64,000 nucleotides of DNA from Pseudonocardia sp. HH130630-07 (GTDB lineage Bacteria > Actinomycetota > Actinomycetes > Mycobacteriales > Pseudonocardiaceae). Made by a program: the position numbers and the translations under genes. Positions 40,053 through 49,129 of the stretch are shown in pieces. The stretch's first letter is position 1; the number at the start of each line of letters is the position of its first letter. Where the stretch lies: positions 930,001 through 994,000 of the forward strand of contig NZ_CP013854.1 in assembly GCF_001698125.1 (NCBI RefSeq), written 5' to 3'. The notes beneath the pieces are model-generated. The model was not told the DNA's origin. It made no database searches and saw only the letters and a list, made by a program, of their open reading frames with translations.

Positions 40053-40597
40053 CAGTTCGCCCCGCTCCGCTGGGCGGCCTGGCCGTCGAGCTCACCGAGG
40101 AACGAGTCGATCGTCGCCGAGCGACGCGAGTCGTCGGCGAGCTGCTCGCGCAGCAGCCGCTCGGCCAGCTGGACCGAGAGACCGCCGACCTCGTTACGCA
40201 GCGCGCGCTGGGCGGCGTCCCGCGAGGCGAGCACCTGCTCCTCGCCACGGGCCTTGATGCGGGCGGCCTCCTGCTCGGCCTCCTCGCGCAGCTCCGCCTT
40301 GATCTGCTGGCCCTCGGCACGGGCGTCGTCGCGGATGCGCGCCGCCTCGGCCCGGAGGCCGGCCAGCTGCTCCTCGTACTCCTTCTTCAGCCGGTCCGCC
40401 TGCTCCTGGGTCTCCTGAGCACGCTTGAGGCCGCCCTCGATCGCGTCGGTCCGCTCCTCGTAGAGCGACTCGAAGCGCGGCACCGCGAACTTCCAGAGCA
40501 CGAAGAGCAGGATCGCGAACGCGACGATCCCGAGGACGAGCTCGTTCCCGTGCGGGAGAATCGGAAGCGGTTCCTCGGCGGCGAGAATCAGATCCAC
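40052..40597 (-). CDS. atpF: F1Fo ATP synthase subunit b
   Basis: 181 residues. One transmembrane helix near the start (ELVLGIVAFAILLFVLWKFA), then a long charged coiled coil (ALKRAQ-type heptads: GLKRAQETQEQADRLKKEYE). It is the peripheral stalk. The GTG start follows GGAAGGA by 7 bases. It sits between atpE and atpH as expected. Confidence 0.95.
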   Translation of the reverse strand: MDLILAAEEPLPILPHGNELVLGIVAFAILLFVLWKFAVPRFESLYEERTDAIEGGLKRAQETQEQADRLKKEYEEQLAGLRAEAARIRDDARAEGQQIKAELREEAEQEAARIKARGEEQVLASRDAAQRALRNEVGGLSVQLAERLLREQLADDSRRSATIDSFLGELDGQAAQRSGAN

Positions 40598-40649
40598 CGT
40601 GTGTCCTTCCCTGACGTGGCCGCCGGTGTTCCGACCGGCATGGGGTTGA

Positions 40650-40997
<348 letters not shown>

Positions 40998-41771
40998 TTA
41001 GTGGTCCTCCGAGATCGCCGCGCCGATGAAGACCGCGGCGAGCAGGGCGAAGACGTAGGCCTGGATGACCTGCACCAGCGCCTCCAGGAAGGTGAAGGCG
41101 ATGCCGGCGACGAAGGCGAACGGCGCCGCGACGGTGAGCCCGCCGCCGGCGAAGAGCAGGAACTCGGCGGCGACCGCGGTCAGCGCGATGATGAGGTGGC
41201 CGGCGAACATCGCGGCGAACACACGCAGTGCCAGCGAGAGCGGCTGGACCAGGAACTTCTGCAGCAGCTCGATCACGATGATCAGCGGCGCGATGAAGAC
41301 CGGGACGCCCGGTGGCAGGGCCGCGTGCTTGATGTAGCCCGCGAAGCCGTGCTTCTTGAACCCGGCGTAGTGATAGAAGACGTAGACGAACAGCGCCAGC
41401 GCGATCGGGAAGCCGATCCGCGACATCGTCGGGAACTGGATCACCGGGACGATCGCGAACAGGTTGTTGACCAGGATGAAGCTGAACAGGCCGAGGATCA
41501 GCGGGATGTAGCGCCGGAACTCCGCCGAGCCGATCTGGTCACGCGCCATCGTGTTGCGCGGGATGTTGTAGAAGGACTCCAGGGCGAACTGGCCCTTGCC
41601 GGGGACGATCGCCAGCTTCCGGGTCCCGAGGGTGAACACCGCAGCCACGATGACCAGGGACAGCACGGCCAGGACCATCGGCTTGGTGACGTCGCCGAAG
41701 ATCGCCGGGTAGTTGAACAGTCCCTGGCCGGGCGGCGTGAACTCCTCGGCCGCCAGTACGAACGTACCCAA
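40998..41771 (-). CDS. atpB: F1Fo ATP synthase subunit a
   Basis: 257 residues, about six transmembrane helices. The essential Arg is in PLSLALRVFAAMFAGHLII. ALESFYNIPRNTMARDQIG and LILGLFSFILVNNLFAIVP are further landmarks. It forms the proton half-channels next to the c ring. The start chosen is a TTG at 41771 because GGAAGGA lies 9 bases upstream and the family normally begins just here; no ATG or GTG gives a sensible N-terminus. First Fo gene after atpI, with its own likely promoter near 41910. Confidence 0.93.
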   Translation of the reverse strand: MGTFVLAAEEFTPPGQGLFNYPAIFGDVTKPMVLAVLSLVIVAAVFTLGTRKLAIVPGKGQFALESFYNIPRNTMARDQIGSAEFRRYIPLILGLFSFILVNNLFAIVPVIQFPTMSRIGFPIALALFVYVFYHYAGFKKHGFAGYIKHAALPPGVPVFIAPLIIVIELLQKFLVQPLSLALRVFAAMFAGHLIIALTAVAAEFLLFAGGGLTVAAPFAFVAGIAFTFLEALVQVIQAYVFALLAAVFIGAAISEDH

Positions 41772-41904
41772 TGGGGGTCCTTCCGGTGCTCCCGTCCCGC
41801 GGCCACGCGGAACGGGGGATCGCCTGCAAGGTGCCTCGTGATGCGATGCGTTCCGGGCGCCCGGGTCGAAACACCGGAAGTCACCCACATCGCCTACGTG
41901 GCGG

Positions 41905-41913
41905 ATGCTATCA
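41905..41913 (-). promoter_or_regulatory. Extended -10 promoter candidate for the atp operon
   Basis: TGATAGCAT on the minus strand is a perfect extended -10 (TGnTAnnnT), giving a leader of about 125 nt to atpB. No good -35 is visible. It lies in the 337-bp gap 41772-42108 between atpI and atpB; no gene or other element was seen in that gap. Confidence 0.4.
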
Positions 41914-42108
41914 GCCGTACTTCTACAGGATGTCGGGGGCTGTCACGCACCTCACCTGGGCCTTCGGTGCAGTGAAACGATCTTGGTCGCGGGCGTGCCG
42001 GGCCGGGACCGCGCGACCCCTCCGGCGCCCCCCGGGCACCCGGCGTACCCGTCCCCCGGACGGCCGCACGGACGGTCGAAACCGGCAAACCGGTCGACTC
42101 GGCCCAGG

Positions 42109-42585
42109 TCAGGCGCTCGACGGGTCCGGATCGACACCGATCAGCACCTTGACCGTGCTGCCCGCCCACGCCTCCGCCGCGGTCGTCGCGACGAACACGA
42201 CGAGCAGGGTGACGGCGAGTGACATGCGGTGCAGGCCGTCGACACCCCCCAGGGTGAAAAGGACGATCAGGAGGATGAGGGCCTTCGTCACCAGACCGGC
42301 GAATGAGGCCAGCATCACATGGCCCGGCTCGAGCCGGGTGGTCCGCAGCATCACGACCGGGGTGAGCAGCGCGGACCCGGTGGCGAGCACCCCGCCGAGC
42401 GCGGCGCCGTAGAGGCCCGGCAGTCCCACCACAACGGCCGCGACGACCACGCACACCAGGGAGACGGCGACACCGACCAGGGCGGCCGCGCGGGCCATCG
42501 CGGCGGACATCCGGCGGACCACCTGCGCCTGCCCGAGGGCGAGACCGCCCCGGTCCCCCAGCACCCACCGGCCCCGTCGCCCCAC
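42109..42585 (-). CDS. atpI: AtpI-like ATP synthase-associated membrane protein
   Basis: 158 residues. A polar N-terminus of about 30 residues, then four hydrophobic helices: AALVGVAVSLVCVVVAAVVV, LYGAALGGVLATGSALLTPV, VMLASFAGLVTKALILLIVL and MSLAVTLLVVFVATTAAEAW. The place, between wecA and atpB, is that of the AtpI-like gene in actinobacteria (Rv1303). AtpI helps assemble the c ring in some bacteria. The GTG at 42585 follows GGAAGGG. Sequence similarity in this family is weak, so the call leans on context. The 284-bp gap 42586-42869 beyond it holds no gene I can support. Confidence 0.75.
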   Translation of the reverse strand: MGRRGRWVLGDRGGLALGQAQVVRRMSAAMARAAALVGVAVSLVCVVVAAVVVGLPGLYGAALGGVLATGSALLTPVVMLRTTRLEPGHVMLASFAGLVTKALILLIVLFTLGGVDGLHRMSLAVTLLVVFVATTAAEAWAGSTVKVLIGVDPDPSSA

Positions 42586-42869
42586 GATGCGCCCGCCCTT
42601 CCGATCCCGCGTCGACCGCCCCGTCCGCCGGAGCCGGTTCCCGGACACGGTAACTCCGGTGCGGGCGAGCCCTGCCGAGCAGGGCGTACGCACCGGCGAC
42701 CGGTGCCCCGCCGTCCCGGTCCGGCCGGGACCCGCGTCCGGCTCCGGTTCCCGCCGGACTGGCGTCGGTGCCCGGCCTGCCGCATCCCCGCGGCACGCCC
42801 GCACCGCCGGTCGTCGTGTCGCGTCCCGCGCGCCGGGTGCGGCACGCCGGGGAGGGGCGCACGGACCGG

Positions 42870-44639
42870 TCAGGGGTGCGCCGGGCCGCCGTCCTGCGGG
42901 CGACGGTGCGCGCGGGTGGGGACCGTCGGTTGCTCGGTGACGTCCCGCAGGCCGGGGGCCGGGGGGCCCGCCGGCATCCGGGGCCGGCGCGGGTCGGCGG
43001 GCCGGGAGCGGGAGCCGGGGGGCTCGGGCGGGCCGTCCGCACCGGGTGCCGACGACCGCGGCCCGGCCGGACCGGGCTCGGACGAGATCCCCGGGACCGG
43101 TGCCGTGGCGGGCCGGATCGCGCCCGGCACCGTCCGGGCCGGTCCCGGGTGCCCCGGCACGTGGCCTCCGGCGGACGGGTCCCCGATCGGCGGGGGCGTA
43201 CCCGGCAGGGGTCCGGCCGACGGGGCCGGCGGGGCCGACGAGGCCGTACCGGCGGGCAGGCCCGGACCGGGCGCGGTCCCGGCCCGCGGGCCCGGCGCGC
43301 CGGGCGGCGGGCCCGGTGCGGTACCCGCCGGGCCCGGGCCGGTGTCGCCGGGCGTCCCGACCACCTCGCCCGCGGTCGGCACCGCGTCACCCGGGGCGGG
43401 CGCACCGCCGGTGGCCCGCGCCAGCGCGGCCGCGGCACGCTTGCGCGACCGGTGCGGCACGGTCGAGGCCACGAACACCACCAGCAGCGCGACCCCGGTG
43501 GCCGAGAGCACCAGCCCGGTCCGCGGCACCAGCGCCAGCGCGACCGCGCCGAACGCGATCACCGCGACCCAGAGGTAGACCAGCAGCACCGCCCGCCGCT
43601 GGCTGTGACCGACCTGCAGCAACCGGTGGTGCAGGTGCATCTTGTCCGGGCTGAACGGGCTGGTGCCGGCCCGGGTCCGGCGCACCACGGCGAGCAGCAG
43701 GTCGAGCACCGGGATGAAGACGATGCCGACGAGCACGAACAGCGGGGCGATCAGCGCGAGGTAGTCGGTGGCGCCGGTGCCCTCGTCCGGGAGGATGCGG
43801 CCCGACGCGCTGGTGACCGCGGCGGACAGCATCACCCCGATCATCATCGACCCGGTGTCGCCCATGAAGATCCGGGCCGGGTTGAAGTTGTGCGGCAGGA
43901 ACCCCAGACAGGCCCCGGCCACGACGACCGCCATCAGCGCCGGGGTGAACGCCGCGGGATCGTTGCCGTTGTCGCTGATCAGGCCGATGCAGAAGACCGC
44001 CGTCGCCAAGGTGGTGAGCAGGCCGATCCCGGCGGCGAGACCGTCCAGGCCATCCACGAAGTTCATCGCGTTGACCAGGCCGACGGTCAGCAGCACGGTG
44101 AACAGGACCGACTGGCTCTGCCCGAGGATCAGCGTCGAGCCGGAGATCCCGACCCCGCCGCCGCCGAGCGGGATCCAGATCGCGAACCACTGCACGCCGT
44201 AGAGCACCAGCAGACCACCCGCCGTCACCTGGGCGGCGAACTTGGTGATCGCGTCGAGGTCGTAGCGGTCGTCGAGCATGCCGACCACGACGATCAGCGC
44301 GGTCGCCGCGACGACCCCGATGACCTCGGTGCTCTGCTCGAAGTAGGCCAGCCGCAGCGCGGGCAGCTGCAGCGACAGCAGCAGGCCCCCGAGCACCCCG
44401 CCGAACATGGCGAGGCCGCCCCACCGCGGGGTCGGGGTGACGTGCACGTCCCGCCCCCGCGGCCAGGCCACGGCGCCCGCCTTCAGCGCCAGCATCCGGA
44501 CCGGACCGGTGAGCAGCAGCGTCACCACGGCCGAGACCAGCCCGACGAGCAGGAACTCCCGGATCGGGAGTCCGTAGGTCAGCTGGTCCACCGGCACGTC
44601 GGGTGCGCCTCTCCGGTCCGACTCGGGGTTTAAGGTCAC
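42870..44639 (-). CDS. wecA: WecA-type polyprenyl-phosphate GlcNAc-1-phosphate transferase with long Pro/Gly tail
   Basis: 589 residues. The first ~390 are an 11-helix MraY/WecA-type enzyme: [17 protein letters not shown] holds the Mg-binding [19 protein letters not shown] the catalytic Asp, [11 protein letters not shown] and [10 protein letters not shown] the HxHH substrate loop. It starts arabinogalactan or other wall-polymer linker synthesis by loading GlcNAc-1-P on polyprenyl phosphate. The last ~195 residues are low-complexity Pro, Gly, Ala, which the family lacks. The GTG start overlaps the glyA stop by 4 bases (GTGA). In M. tuberculosis wecA (rfe, Rv1302) lies at this spot. Confidence 0.92.
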   Translation of the reverse strand: MTLNPESDRRGAPDVPVDQLTYGLPIREFLLVGLVSAVVTLLLTGPVRMLALKAGAVAWPRGRDVHVTPTPRWGGLAMFGGVLGGLLLSLQLPALRLAYFEQSTEVIGVVAATALIVVVGMLDDRYDLDAITKFAAQVTAGGLLVLYGVQWFAIWIPLGGGGVGISGSTLILGQSQSVLFTVLLTVGLVNAMNFVDGLDGLAAGIGLLTTLATAVFCIGLISDNGNDPAAFTPALMAVVVAGACLGFLPHNFNPARIFMGDTGSMMIGVMLSAAVTSASGRILPDEGTGATDYLALIAPLFVLVGIVFIPVLDLLLAVVRRTRAGTSPFSPDKMHLHHRLLQVGHSQRRAVLLVYLWVAVIAFGAVALALVPRTGLVLSATGVALLVVFVASTVPHRSRKRAAAALARATGGAPAPGDAVPTAGEVVGTPGDTGPGPAGTAPGPPPGAPGPRAGTAPGPGLPAGTASSAPPAPSAGPLPGTPPPIGDPSAGGHVPGHPGPARTVPGAIRPATAPVPGISSEPGPAGPRSSAPGADGPPEPPGSRSRPADPRRPRMPAGPPAPGLRDVTEQPTVPTRAHRRPQDGGPAHP

Positions 44640-45919
44640 CCCCGAGGGTAGGCCGGTGCCTTCCGGACGAGCGCGCCGACCGCCTCGGCGACCGCGGACA
44701 GCTCCGCGTCACCGGCCGTCGTGTCGTGCTCGGCGCGGACCGCGCGGGCCAGCAGCGAGCCGACCTCGGTCATGTCCGCCTCGGTCATCCCCTGGGTGGT
44801 GATGCTCGGCGAGCCGACCCGGATGCCGGAGGGCTTCATCGGCGGCGCCGGGTCGTACGGGATCGCGTTCTTGTTCAGCGTGATGCCGGCCCGGTCGCAG
44901 CGGGTCTCGGCCTCGGACCCGGTGACCCCGATCGGCCGCAGGTCCAGCAGCGCGAGGTGGGTGTCGGTACCGCCGGACACGGCGCGCATGCCCTCGCTCT
45001 CCAGGCTCGCCGCCAGCGCCTGCGCGTTCGCGACGACCTGGCGGGCGTAGGCCCGGTACTCCGGCTGCGCCGCCTCCCGCATCGCGACGGCCTTCGCCGC
45101 GACGGCGTGCATGAGCGGGCCGCCCTGGGAGAACGGGAAGACGGCCTTGTCGATGGCCTTGGCGTGCTCGGCGCGGCAGAGCACCATGCCGCCGCGCGGG
45201 CCGCGCAGGACCTTGTGCGTGGTGGCGGTGACGACGTCGGCGTAGGGCACCGGCGACGGGATCGCCTGCCCGGCCACCAGGCCGATGAAGTGCGCGGCGT
45301 CGACCATGAGCTTGGCGCCGACCTCGTCGGCGATCTCCCGGAACACCGCGAAGTCGATCAGGCGCGGGTACGCCGTCGCCCCGGCGATGATGATCTTCGG
45401 CTGGTGCTGCTTGGCCAGGTCGCGGACCTGGTCGTAGTCGATGACCTCGGAGTCCTCACGGACCGTGTAGGAGACCGCGTCGAACCACAGGCCGGAGAAG
45501 TTGACCTTGCTGCCGTGGGTGAGGTGCCCACCCTGCTTGAGGTCCATCGCCAGCACGGTGTCACCGGGCTTGGCGAACGCGGCGTAGGCGGCGAGGTTCG
45601 CGCTCGCACCGGAGTGCGGCTGCAGGTTGACGTGCTCGGCGCCGAACAGCTCCCCGGCCCGGGCGTTGCCGATGTTCTCGGCCTCGTCGACCACACCGCA
45701 CCCGCCGTAGTAGCGGCGGCCGGGGTAGCCCTCGGCGTACTTGTTCGACAGCGTGGACCCGAGCGCCGCGAGGACGGCCGGGCTGGTCAGGTTCTCGCTC
45801 GCGATCAGCTGGAGCCCGCCGCGCAGGCGCTCCAGCTCGTCCAGCACGACTCCCGCGATCTCGGGATCCTGGTGCTGCAGTGCGGAGAAATCCGGGCCCC
45901 AGAAGGTCTGCTCACTCAC
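44636..45919 (-). CDS. glyA: Serine hydroxymethyltransferase
   Basis: 427 residues. PLP enzyme making glycine and methylene-tetrahydrofolate from serine. [20 protein letters not shown] and [14 protein letters not shown] open the protein; [18 protein letters not shown] text and [19 protein letters not shown] (PLP Lys in THK) mark the site. [10 protein letters not shown] is the C-terminal signature. It sits between sua5 and wecA; M. tuberculosis has no glyA there but Streptomyces does. The GTG at 45919 has TAGCGT 8 bases upstream, so it looks leaderless. Confidence 0.96.
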   Translation of the reverse strand: MSEQTFWGPDFSALQHQDPEIAGVVLDELERLRGGLQLIASENLTSPAVLAALGSTLSNKYAEGYPGRRYYGGCGVVDEAENIGNARAGELFGAEHVNLQPHSGASANLAAYAAFAKPGDTVLAMDLKQGGHLTHGSKVNFSGLWFDAVSYTVREDSEVIDYDQVRDLAKQHQPKIIIAGATAYPRLIDFAVFREIADEVGAKLMVDAAHFIGLVAGQAIPSPVPYADVVTATTHKVLRGPRGGMVLCRAEHAKAIDKAVFPFSQGGPLMHAVAAKAVAMREAAQPEYRAYARQVVANAQALAASLESEGMRAVSGGTDTHLALLDLRPIGVTGSEAETRCDRAGITLNKNAIPYDPAPPMKPSGIRVGSPSITTQGMTEADMTEVGSLLARAVRAEHDTTAGDAELSAVAEAVGALVRKAPAYPRG

Positions 45920-45927
45920 GCCGCGAC

Positions 45928-45933
45928 ACGCTA
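45928..45933 (-). promoter_or_regulatory. -10 element for leaderless glyA
   Basis: TAGCGT on the minus strand, 8 bases before the GTG at 45919. Confidence 0.5.
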
Positions 45934-45986
45934 CCCGGCCGGGCCGTGGCGATCGCCCACCTGATGGGGCGATCACATCGGGTTCG

Positions 45987-46649
45987 TCAGCTGCGGTCGA
46001 TCCCGCTGCCGACGACCTCCTCGATCTGCGCGGCCGTCACCCCGCCCTCGCGGAGCAGCCGGGGCCGCGCCCCGGTGAGGTCGACGATCGTGGACGCCAC
46101 CGGATCGCCGGAGGGCCCGCCGTCGAGGTAGACGCGCACGGACGAGGTGAGCTGCGCGATCGCCTCACTCACCGTCGACGCCGGCGGGTTCCCCGAGGTG
46201 TTCGCACTCGACACGGCCATCGGCCCGACCTCCCGCAGCAGCTCCAGCGCGACCGGGTGCAGCGGCATCCGCAGCATCACCGTCCCGCGGGTGCTGCCCA
46301 GGTCCCAGGCCAGCGACGGCGCGTGCTCCAGGACCAGGGAGACCTCGCCCGGCCAGAACGCCTCGATCAACGCCCGCGCGGACTGCGGCACCGAGGTGAC
46401 CAGGCCGTCGATCGTCGTCCAGGAGCCGACGAGGACGCCGACCGGCATGTCCGGGCCGCGGCGCTTCGCGGACAGCAGCGACCGCACCGCCGTGCCGTTG
46501 AACGCGTCGCAGCCGATCCCGTACACGGTGTCGGTCGGCAGCACGACCAGGTCACCGCCCCGGGCGGCGCGGGCGGCGGCGGCCAGCCCACGCTGCCGCT
46601 CCACCGGATCGCTGCAGTCGAACAGCGGCTGGGTATGCGGTGCGCTCAC
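45987..46649 (-). CDS. L-threonylcarbamoyladenylate synthase (Sua5/YrdC/TsaC)
   Basis: 220 residues, single YrdC domain. It makes the activated precursor for the t6A37 tRNA modification from threonine, bicarbonate and [20 protein letters not shown] near residue 36, [17 protein letters not shown] and [16 protein letters not shown] carry the binding residues. No extra Sua5 domain follows. It is downstream of prmC and prfA, a conserved translation cluster (Rv1301 place). The GTG start has TATCCT 8 bases upstream. Confidence 0.93.
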   Translation of the reverse strand: MSAPHTQPLFDCSDPVERQRGLAAAARAARGGDLVVLPTDTVYGIGCDAFNGTAVRSLLSAKRRGPDMPVGVLVGSWTTIDGLVTSVPQSARALIEAFWPGEVSLVLEHAPSLAWDLGSTRGTVMLRMPLHPVALELLREVGPMAVSSANTSGNPPASTVSEAIAQLTSSVRVYLDGGPSGDPVASTIVDLTGARPRLLREGGVTAAQIEEVVGSGIDRS

Positions 46650-46657
46650 GGTCGGGA

Positions 46658-46663
46658 AGGATA
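46658..46663 (-). promoter_or_regulatory. -10 element for leaderless Sua5-type gene
   Basis: TATCCT on the minus strand, 8 bases before the GTG at 46649. It could add an internal start within the prfA-prmC cluster. Confidence 0.4.
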
Positions 46664-46682
46664 CGACCGCACCCGGACGCGG

Positions 46683-47555
46683 TCAGCCGCAGGGCACGCG
46701 GCGGGCCGTCACGAAGCGCGGCCGCCCGGTGAGATCGTGGTGCTCGGTGACCTCGCCCAGCGTCCGGCGGCGGCGCAGCAACGCCGGCACCGTCTCGCCG
46801 TGGGTGTCGTCGTGCTCGATCGCCAGCCATCCGCCGTGCCGCAGCCAGCCGCTGGCCCCGCGGACGACCGAGCCGATCAGCTCGGTCCCGTCCGGCCCGC
46901 CGAAGACCGCACCCGGCGGGTCCCAGCGCTCCACCTCGGGCGGCACCGGGGTGCCGTCCGGGACGTAGGGCGGGTTGCAGACGACCAGGTCGACGGCGCC
47001 CTCCAGCTCGATCAGCAGGTCCGGCCAGCGGACGTCGGCGGCGTGCAGGACGACCGGGCGCCCGCCGCCCTCGACGTGCGCCGCGATGTTGCGCCGGGCC
47101 CAGGACAGCGCCGAGGGATCGGCCTCCAGCACGTGCACCTCGGCGTCCGGCCGGGCCACCGCGAAGGCCAGCGCCAGCGCGCCGGACCCGGTGCACAGGT
47201 CGAGCACCCGCGGGCGGCGGACGCCGGTGAGCCTCGCGAGCCCCCACTCGAACAGCAGCTCGGTCTCCGGGCGCGGGGTGAACACCCCGGGGCCGACGGC
47301 CACCTCGACCGGGCCGAGCACGGCGGTGCCGAGGATGTGCTGCAACGGTTCCCGGGTCGCCCGCCGGGCCACGAGCGCACGCAGGTCCTCGATCAGGTCG
47401 GAGTCGACGAGCGGCGTCATCAGCAGCATCGACCGGCTCGTGTCGAGCACGTGCGCGGCGAGCAGCTCGGCGTCCACCCGCGGGGACGCGACCCCGGCCG
47501 CGGCGAGCACCCGCTCCGCCTCGGCGATCGCCACCCGCAGCGGCAGCCTGTTCAC
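46683..47555 (-). CDS. prmC: Release factor glutamine methyltransferase PrmC
   Basis: 290 residues. It methylates the Gln of the GGQ motif in release factors. The N-terminal helical domain is followed by ATREPLQHILGTAVL and FTPRPETELLFEW, then the SAM loop VLDLCTGSGALALAFAV and the catalytic VVCNPPYVPDG (NPPY). It is 13 bases after its substrate gene prfA. The GTG at 47555 follows GGAGGAG by 6 bases, so longer forms are rejected. Confidence 0.95.
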   Translation of the reverse strand: MNRLPLRVAIAEAERVLAAAGVASPRVDAELLAAHVLDTSRSMLLMTPLVDSDLIEDLRALVARRATREPLQHILGTAVLGPVEVAVGPGVFTPRPETELLFEWGLARLTGVRRPRVLDLCTGSGALALAFAVARPDAEVHVLEADPSALSWARRNIAAHVEGGGRPVVLHAADVRWPDLLIELEGAVDLVVCNPPYVPDGTPVPPEVERWDPPGAVFGGPDGTELIGSVVRGASGWLRHGGWLAIEHDDTHGETVPALLRRRRTLGEVTEHHDLTGRPRFVTARRVPCG

Positions 47556-47568
47556 CGGTCTCCTCCGG

Positions 47569-48645
47569 TCACGCGCCCGCGCCCTCCCCGGCCATCGCGT
47601 CGGCACGCTCGGCCGCGGTGAGGGCGGCGAGCACGTCGGCGAGGTTGCCGTCGAGCACCGACGAGAGATTGTGCGCCTTGAAGCCGACCCGGTGGTCGGA
47701 GATCCGGTTCTCCGGGAAGTTGTAGGTCCGGATCCGCTCGGAACGGTCGACCGTGCGGACCTGGGACCGGCGCTGTTCCGAGGCCGCCTCGGCCGCCTCG
47801 GCCTCGGCCTTCGCCTGCAGCCGGGCCCGCAGGACGTCCATCGCGCGCGCCTTGTTCTGCAGCTGCGACCGCTCGTTCTGGCAGGTCACGACGATCCCGG
47901 TGGGCAGGTGGGTGAGCCGCACCGCCGAGTCGGTGGTGTTGACACTCTGCCCGCCGTGCCCGGAGGCGCGGTAGACGTCGACCCGGATGTCGGAGTCCGG
48001 GATCTCGACGTCCGGGGTCTCCTCGGCGTCCGGGAACACCAGCACCCCGGCCGCGGAGGTGTGGATGCGGCCCTGCGACTCGGTGACCGGGACCCGCTGG
48101 ACGCGGTGCACCCCGCCCTCGAACTTGAGCGCGGCCCACACCCCGTCGGCCGGGTCCCGGGACCGCACCGACAGCGTGATGTCCTTGAACCCGCCCAGGT
48201 CCGACGGGGTGGCCCCGAGCACCTCGACCTTCCAGCCGCGGCCCTCGGCGTAGCGGCTGTACATCCGGACCAGGTCCCCGGCGAACAACGCCGACTCCTC
48301 GCCGCCCTCACCGGACTTGACCTCCATCAGGACGTCGTCGGTGTCGTGCGGGTCGCGCGGGACCAGCAGTTCGGTCAGCTCGGTCTCCAGCTCGACGATG
48401 CGGCCGTCGAGGGCGTCGGCCTCGGCCGCGAACGCCCGGTCCTCGGCCGCGAGCTCCCGGGCTGCGTCCCGGTCGGCCCGGGCCTGCCCGAGCTCGTGCG
48501 CGCAGCGGACGACCGGTCCCAGCTGGGCGTAGCGACGCCCGAGCCGGCGCGCCTGCACCTGGTCGGCCAGCACCTCGGGGTCGGCGAGCCGCTGCTCCAG
48601 CTCGGCGTGCTCGTCGAGCAGGGAGGCGACCGACTGGGTGGTCAT
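47569..48645 (-). CDS. prfA: Peptide chain release factor 1
   Basis: 358 residues. It reads UAA/UAG and triggers peptide release. [19 protein letters not shown], then [20 protein letters not shown] with the GGQ loop, and [20 protein letters not shown] are the conserved parts. The ATG at 48645 follows GAAGGA. It lies after the rpmE hairpin and directly before prmC. Confidence 0.96.
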   Translation of the reverse strand: MTTQSVASLLDEHAELEQRLADPEVLADQVQARRLGRRYAQLGPVVRCAHELGQARADRDAARELAAEDRAFAAEADALDGRIVELETELTELLVPRDPHDTDDVLMEVKSGEGGEESALFAGDLVRMYSRYAEGRGWKVEVLGATPSDLGGFKDITLSVRSRDPADGVWAALKFEGGVHRVQRVPVTESQGRIHTSAAGVLVFPDAEETPDVEIPDSDIRVDVYRASGHGGQSVNTTDSAVRLTHLPTGIVVTCQNERSQLQNKARAMDVLRARLQAKAEAEAAEAASEQRRSQVRTVDRSERIRTYNFPENRISDHRVGFKAHNLSSVLDGNLADVLAALTAAERADAMAGEGAGA

Positions 48646-48710
48646 GACGGCGTCCTTCGGGGTCGGGGGGAGCGGAACGCGGACGGGGCGGCCCGGCAGC
48701 GGAACGCGAA

Positions 48711-48752
48711 ACGGCGCCCGCCCCCTCGCCGGAGCGAGGGGACGGGCGCCGT
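48711..48752 (-). terminator. Hairpin terminator after rpmE
   Basis: A 19-bp stem with one mismatch (48711-48729 with 48734-48752), loop CGGA, begins 8 bases after the rpmE stop. A strong GC hairpin, probably ending the rpmE transcript and separating it from prfA. Confidence 0.7.
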
Positions 48753-48760
48753 CACGGGAG

Positions 48761-48982
48761 CTACTGAGCGGCGCGCTGGCGCTTCCCGTACCGGGCCTCG
48801 AAGCGGGCGACCCGGCCACCGGAGTCCAGGATCTTCTGCTTGCCCGTGTAGAACGGGTGGCAGGCCGAGCAGACCTCGACGGTGATCGCACCGTTGCCCT
48901 TGGTGCTGCGGGTGCTGAACTGGTTGCCGCACCCACAGGTGACCTGGGTGTCGACGTACTGAGGGTGGATGCCCTCGCGCAT
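48761..48982 (-). CDS. rpmE: Ribosomal protein bL31, zinc-binding form
   Basis: 73 residues. The zinc-type signature is present: [13 protein letters not shown] and [15 protein letters not shown], giving four Cys. Such C+ forms are replaced by a Cys-free paralog under zinc starvation; none is in this window. The ATG at 48982 follows GAGGAG. It sits between two hairpins (48711-48752, 49065-49093), so it is probably its own short transcript. Confidence 0.95.
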   Translation of the reverse strand: MREGIHPQYVDTQVTCGCGNQFSTRSTKGNGAITVEVCSACHPFYTGKQKILDSGGRVARFEARYGKRQRAAQ

Positions 48983-49064
48983 GGCTTTCTCCTCTCGATG
49001 GCCCCGGGTCCCTGGCGGGCCAGGGTGAACCGGTGCCGGAAGCTGACGTCCCATTGAACCACCA

Positions 49065-49093
49065 CGGCCCCGGTGGAATTCCCACCGGGGCCG
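49065..49093 (-). terminator. Hairpin terminator after rho
   Basis: A perfect 12-bp stem (49065-49076 with 49082-49093) around the loop AATTC, 37 bases after the rho stop, between rho and rpmE. Confidence 0.7.
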
Positions 49094-49129
49094 GAGGTGA
49101 ACAGCGCCGGCGGCGCTGCGGGCGGAGTG

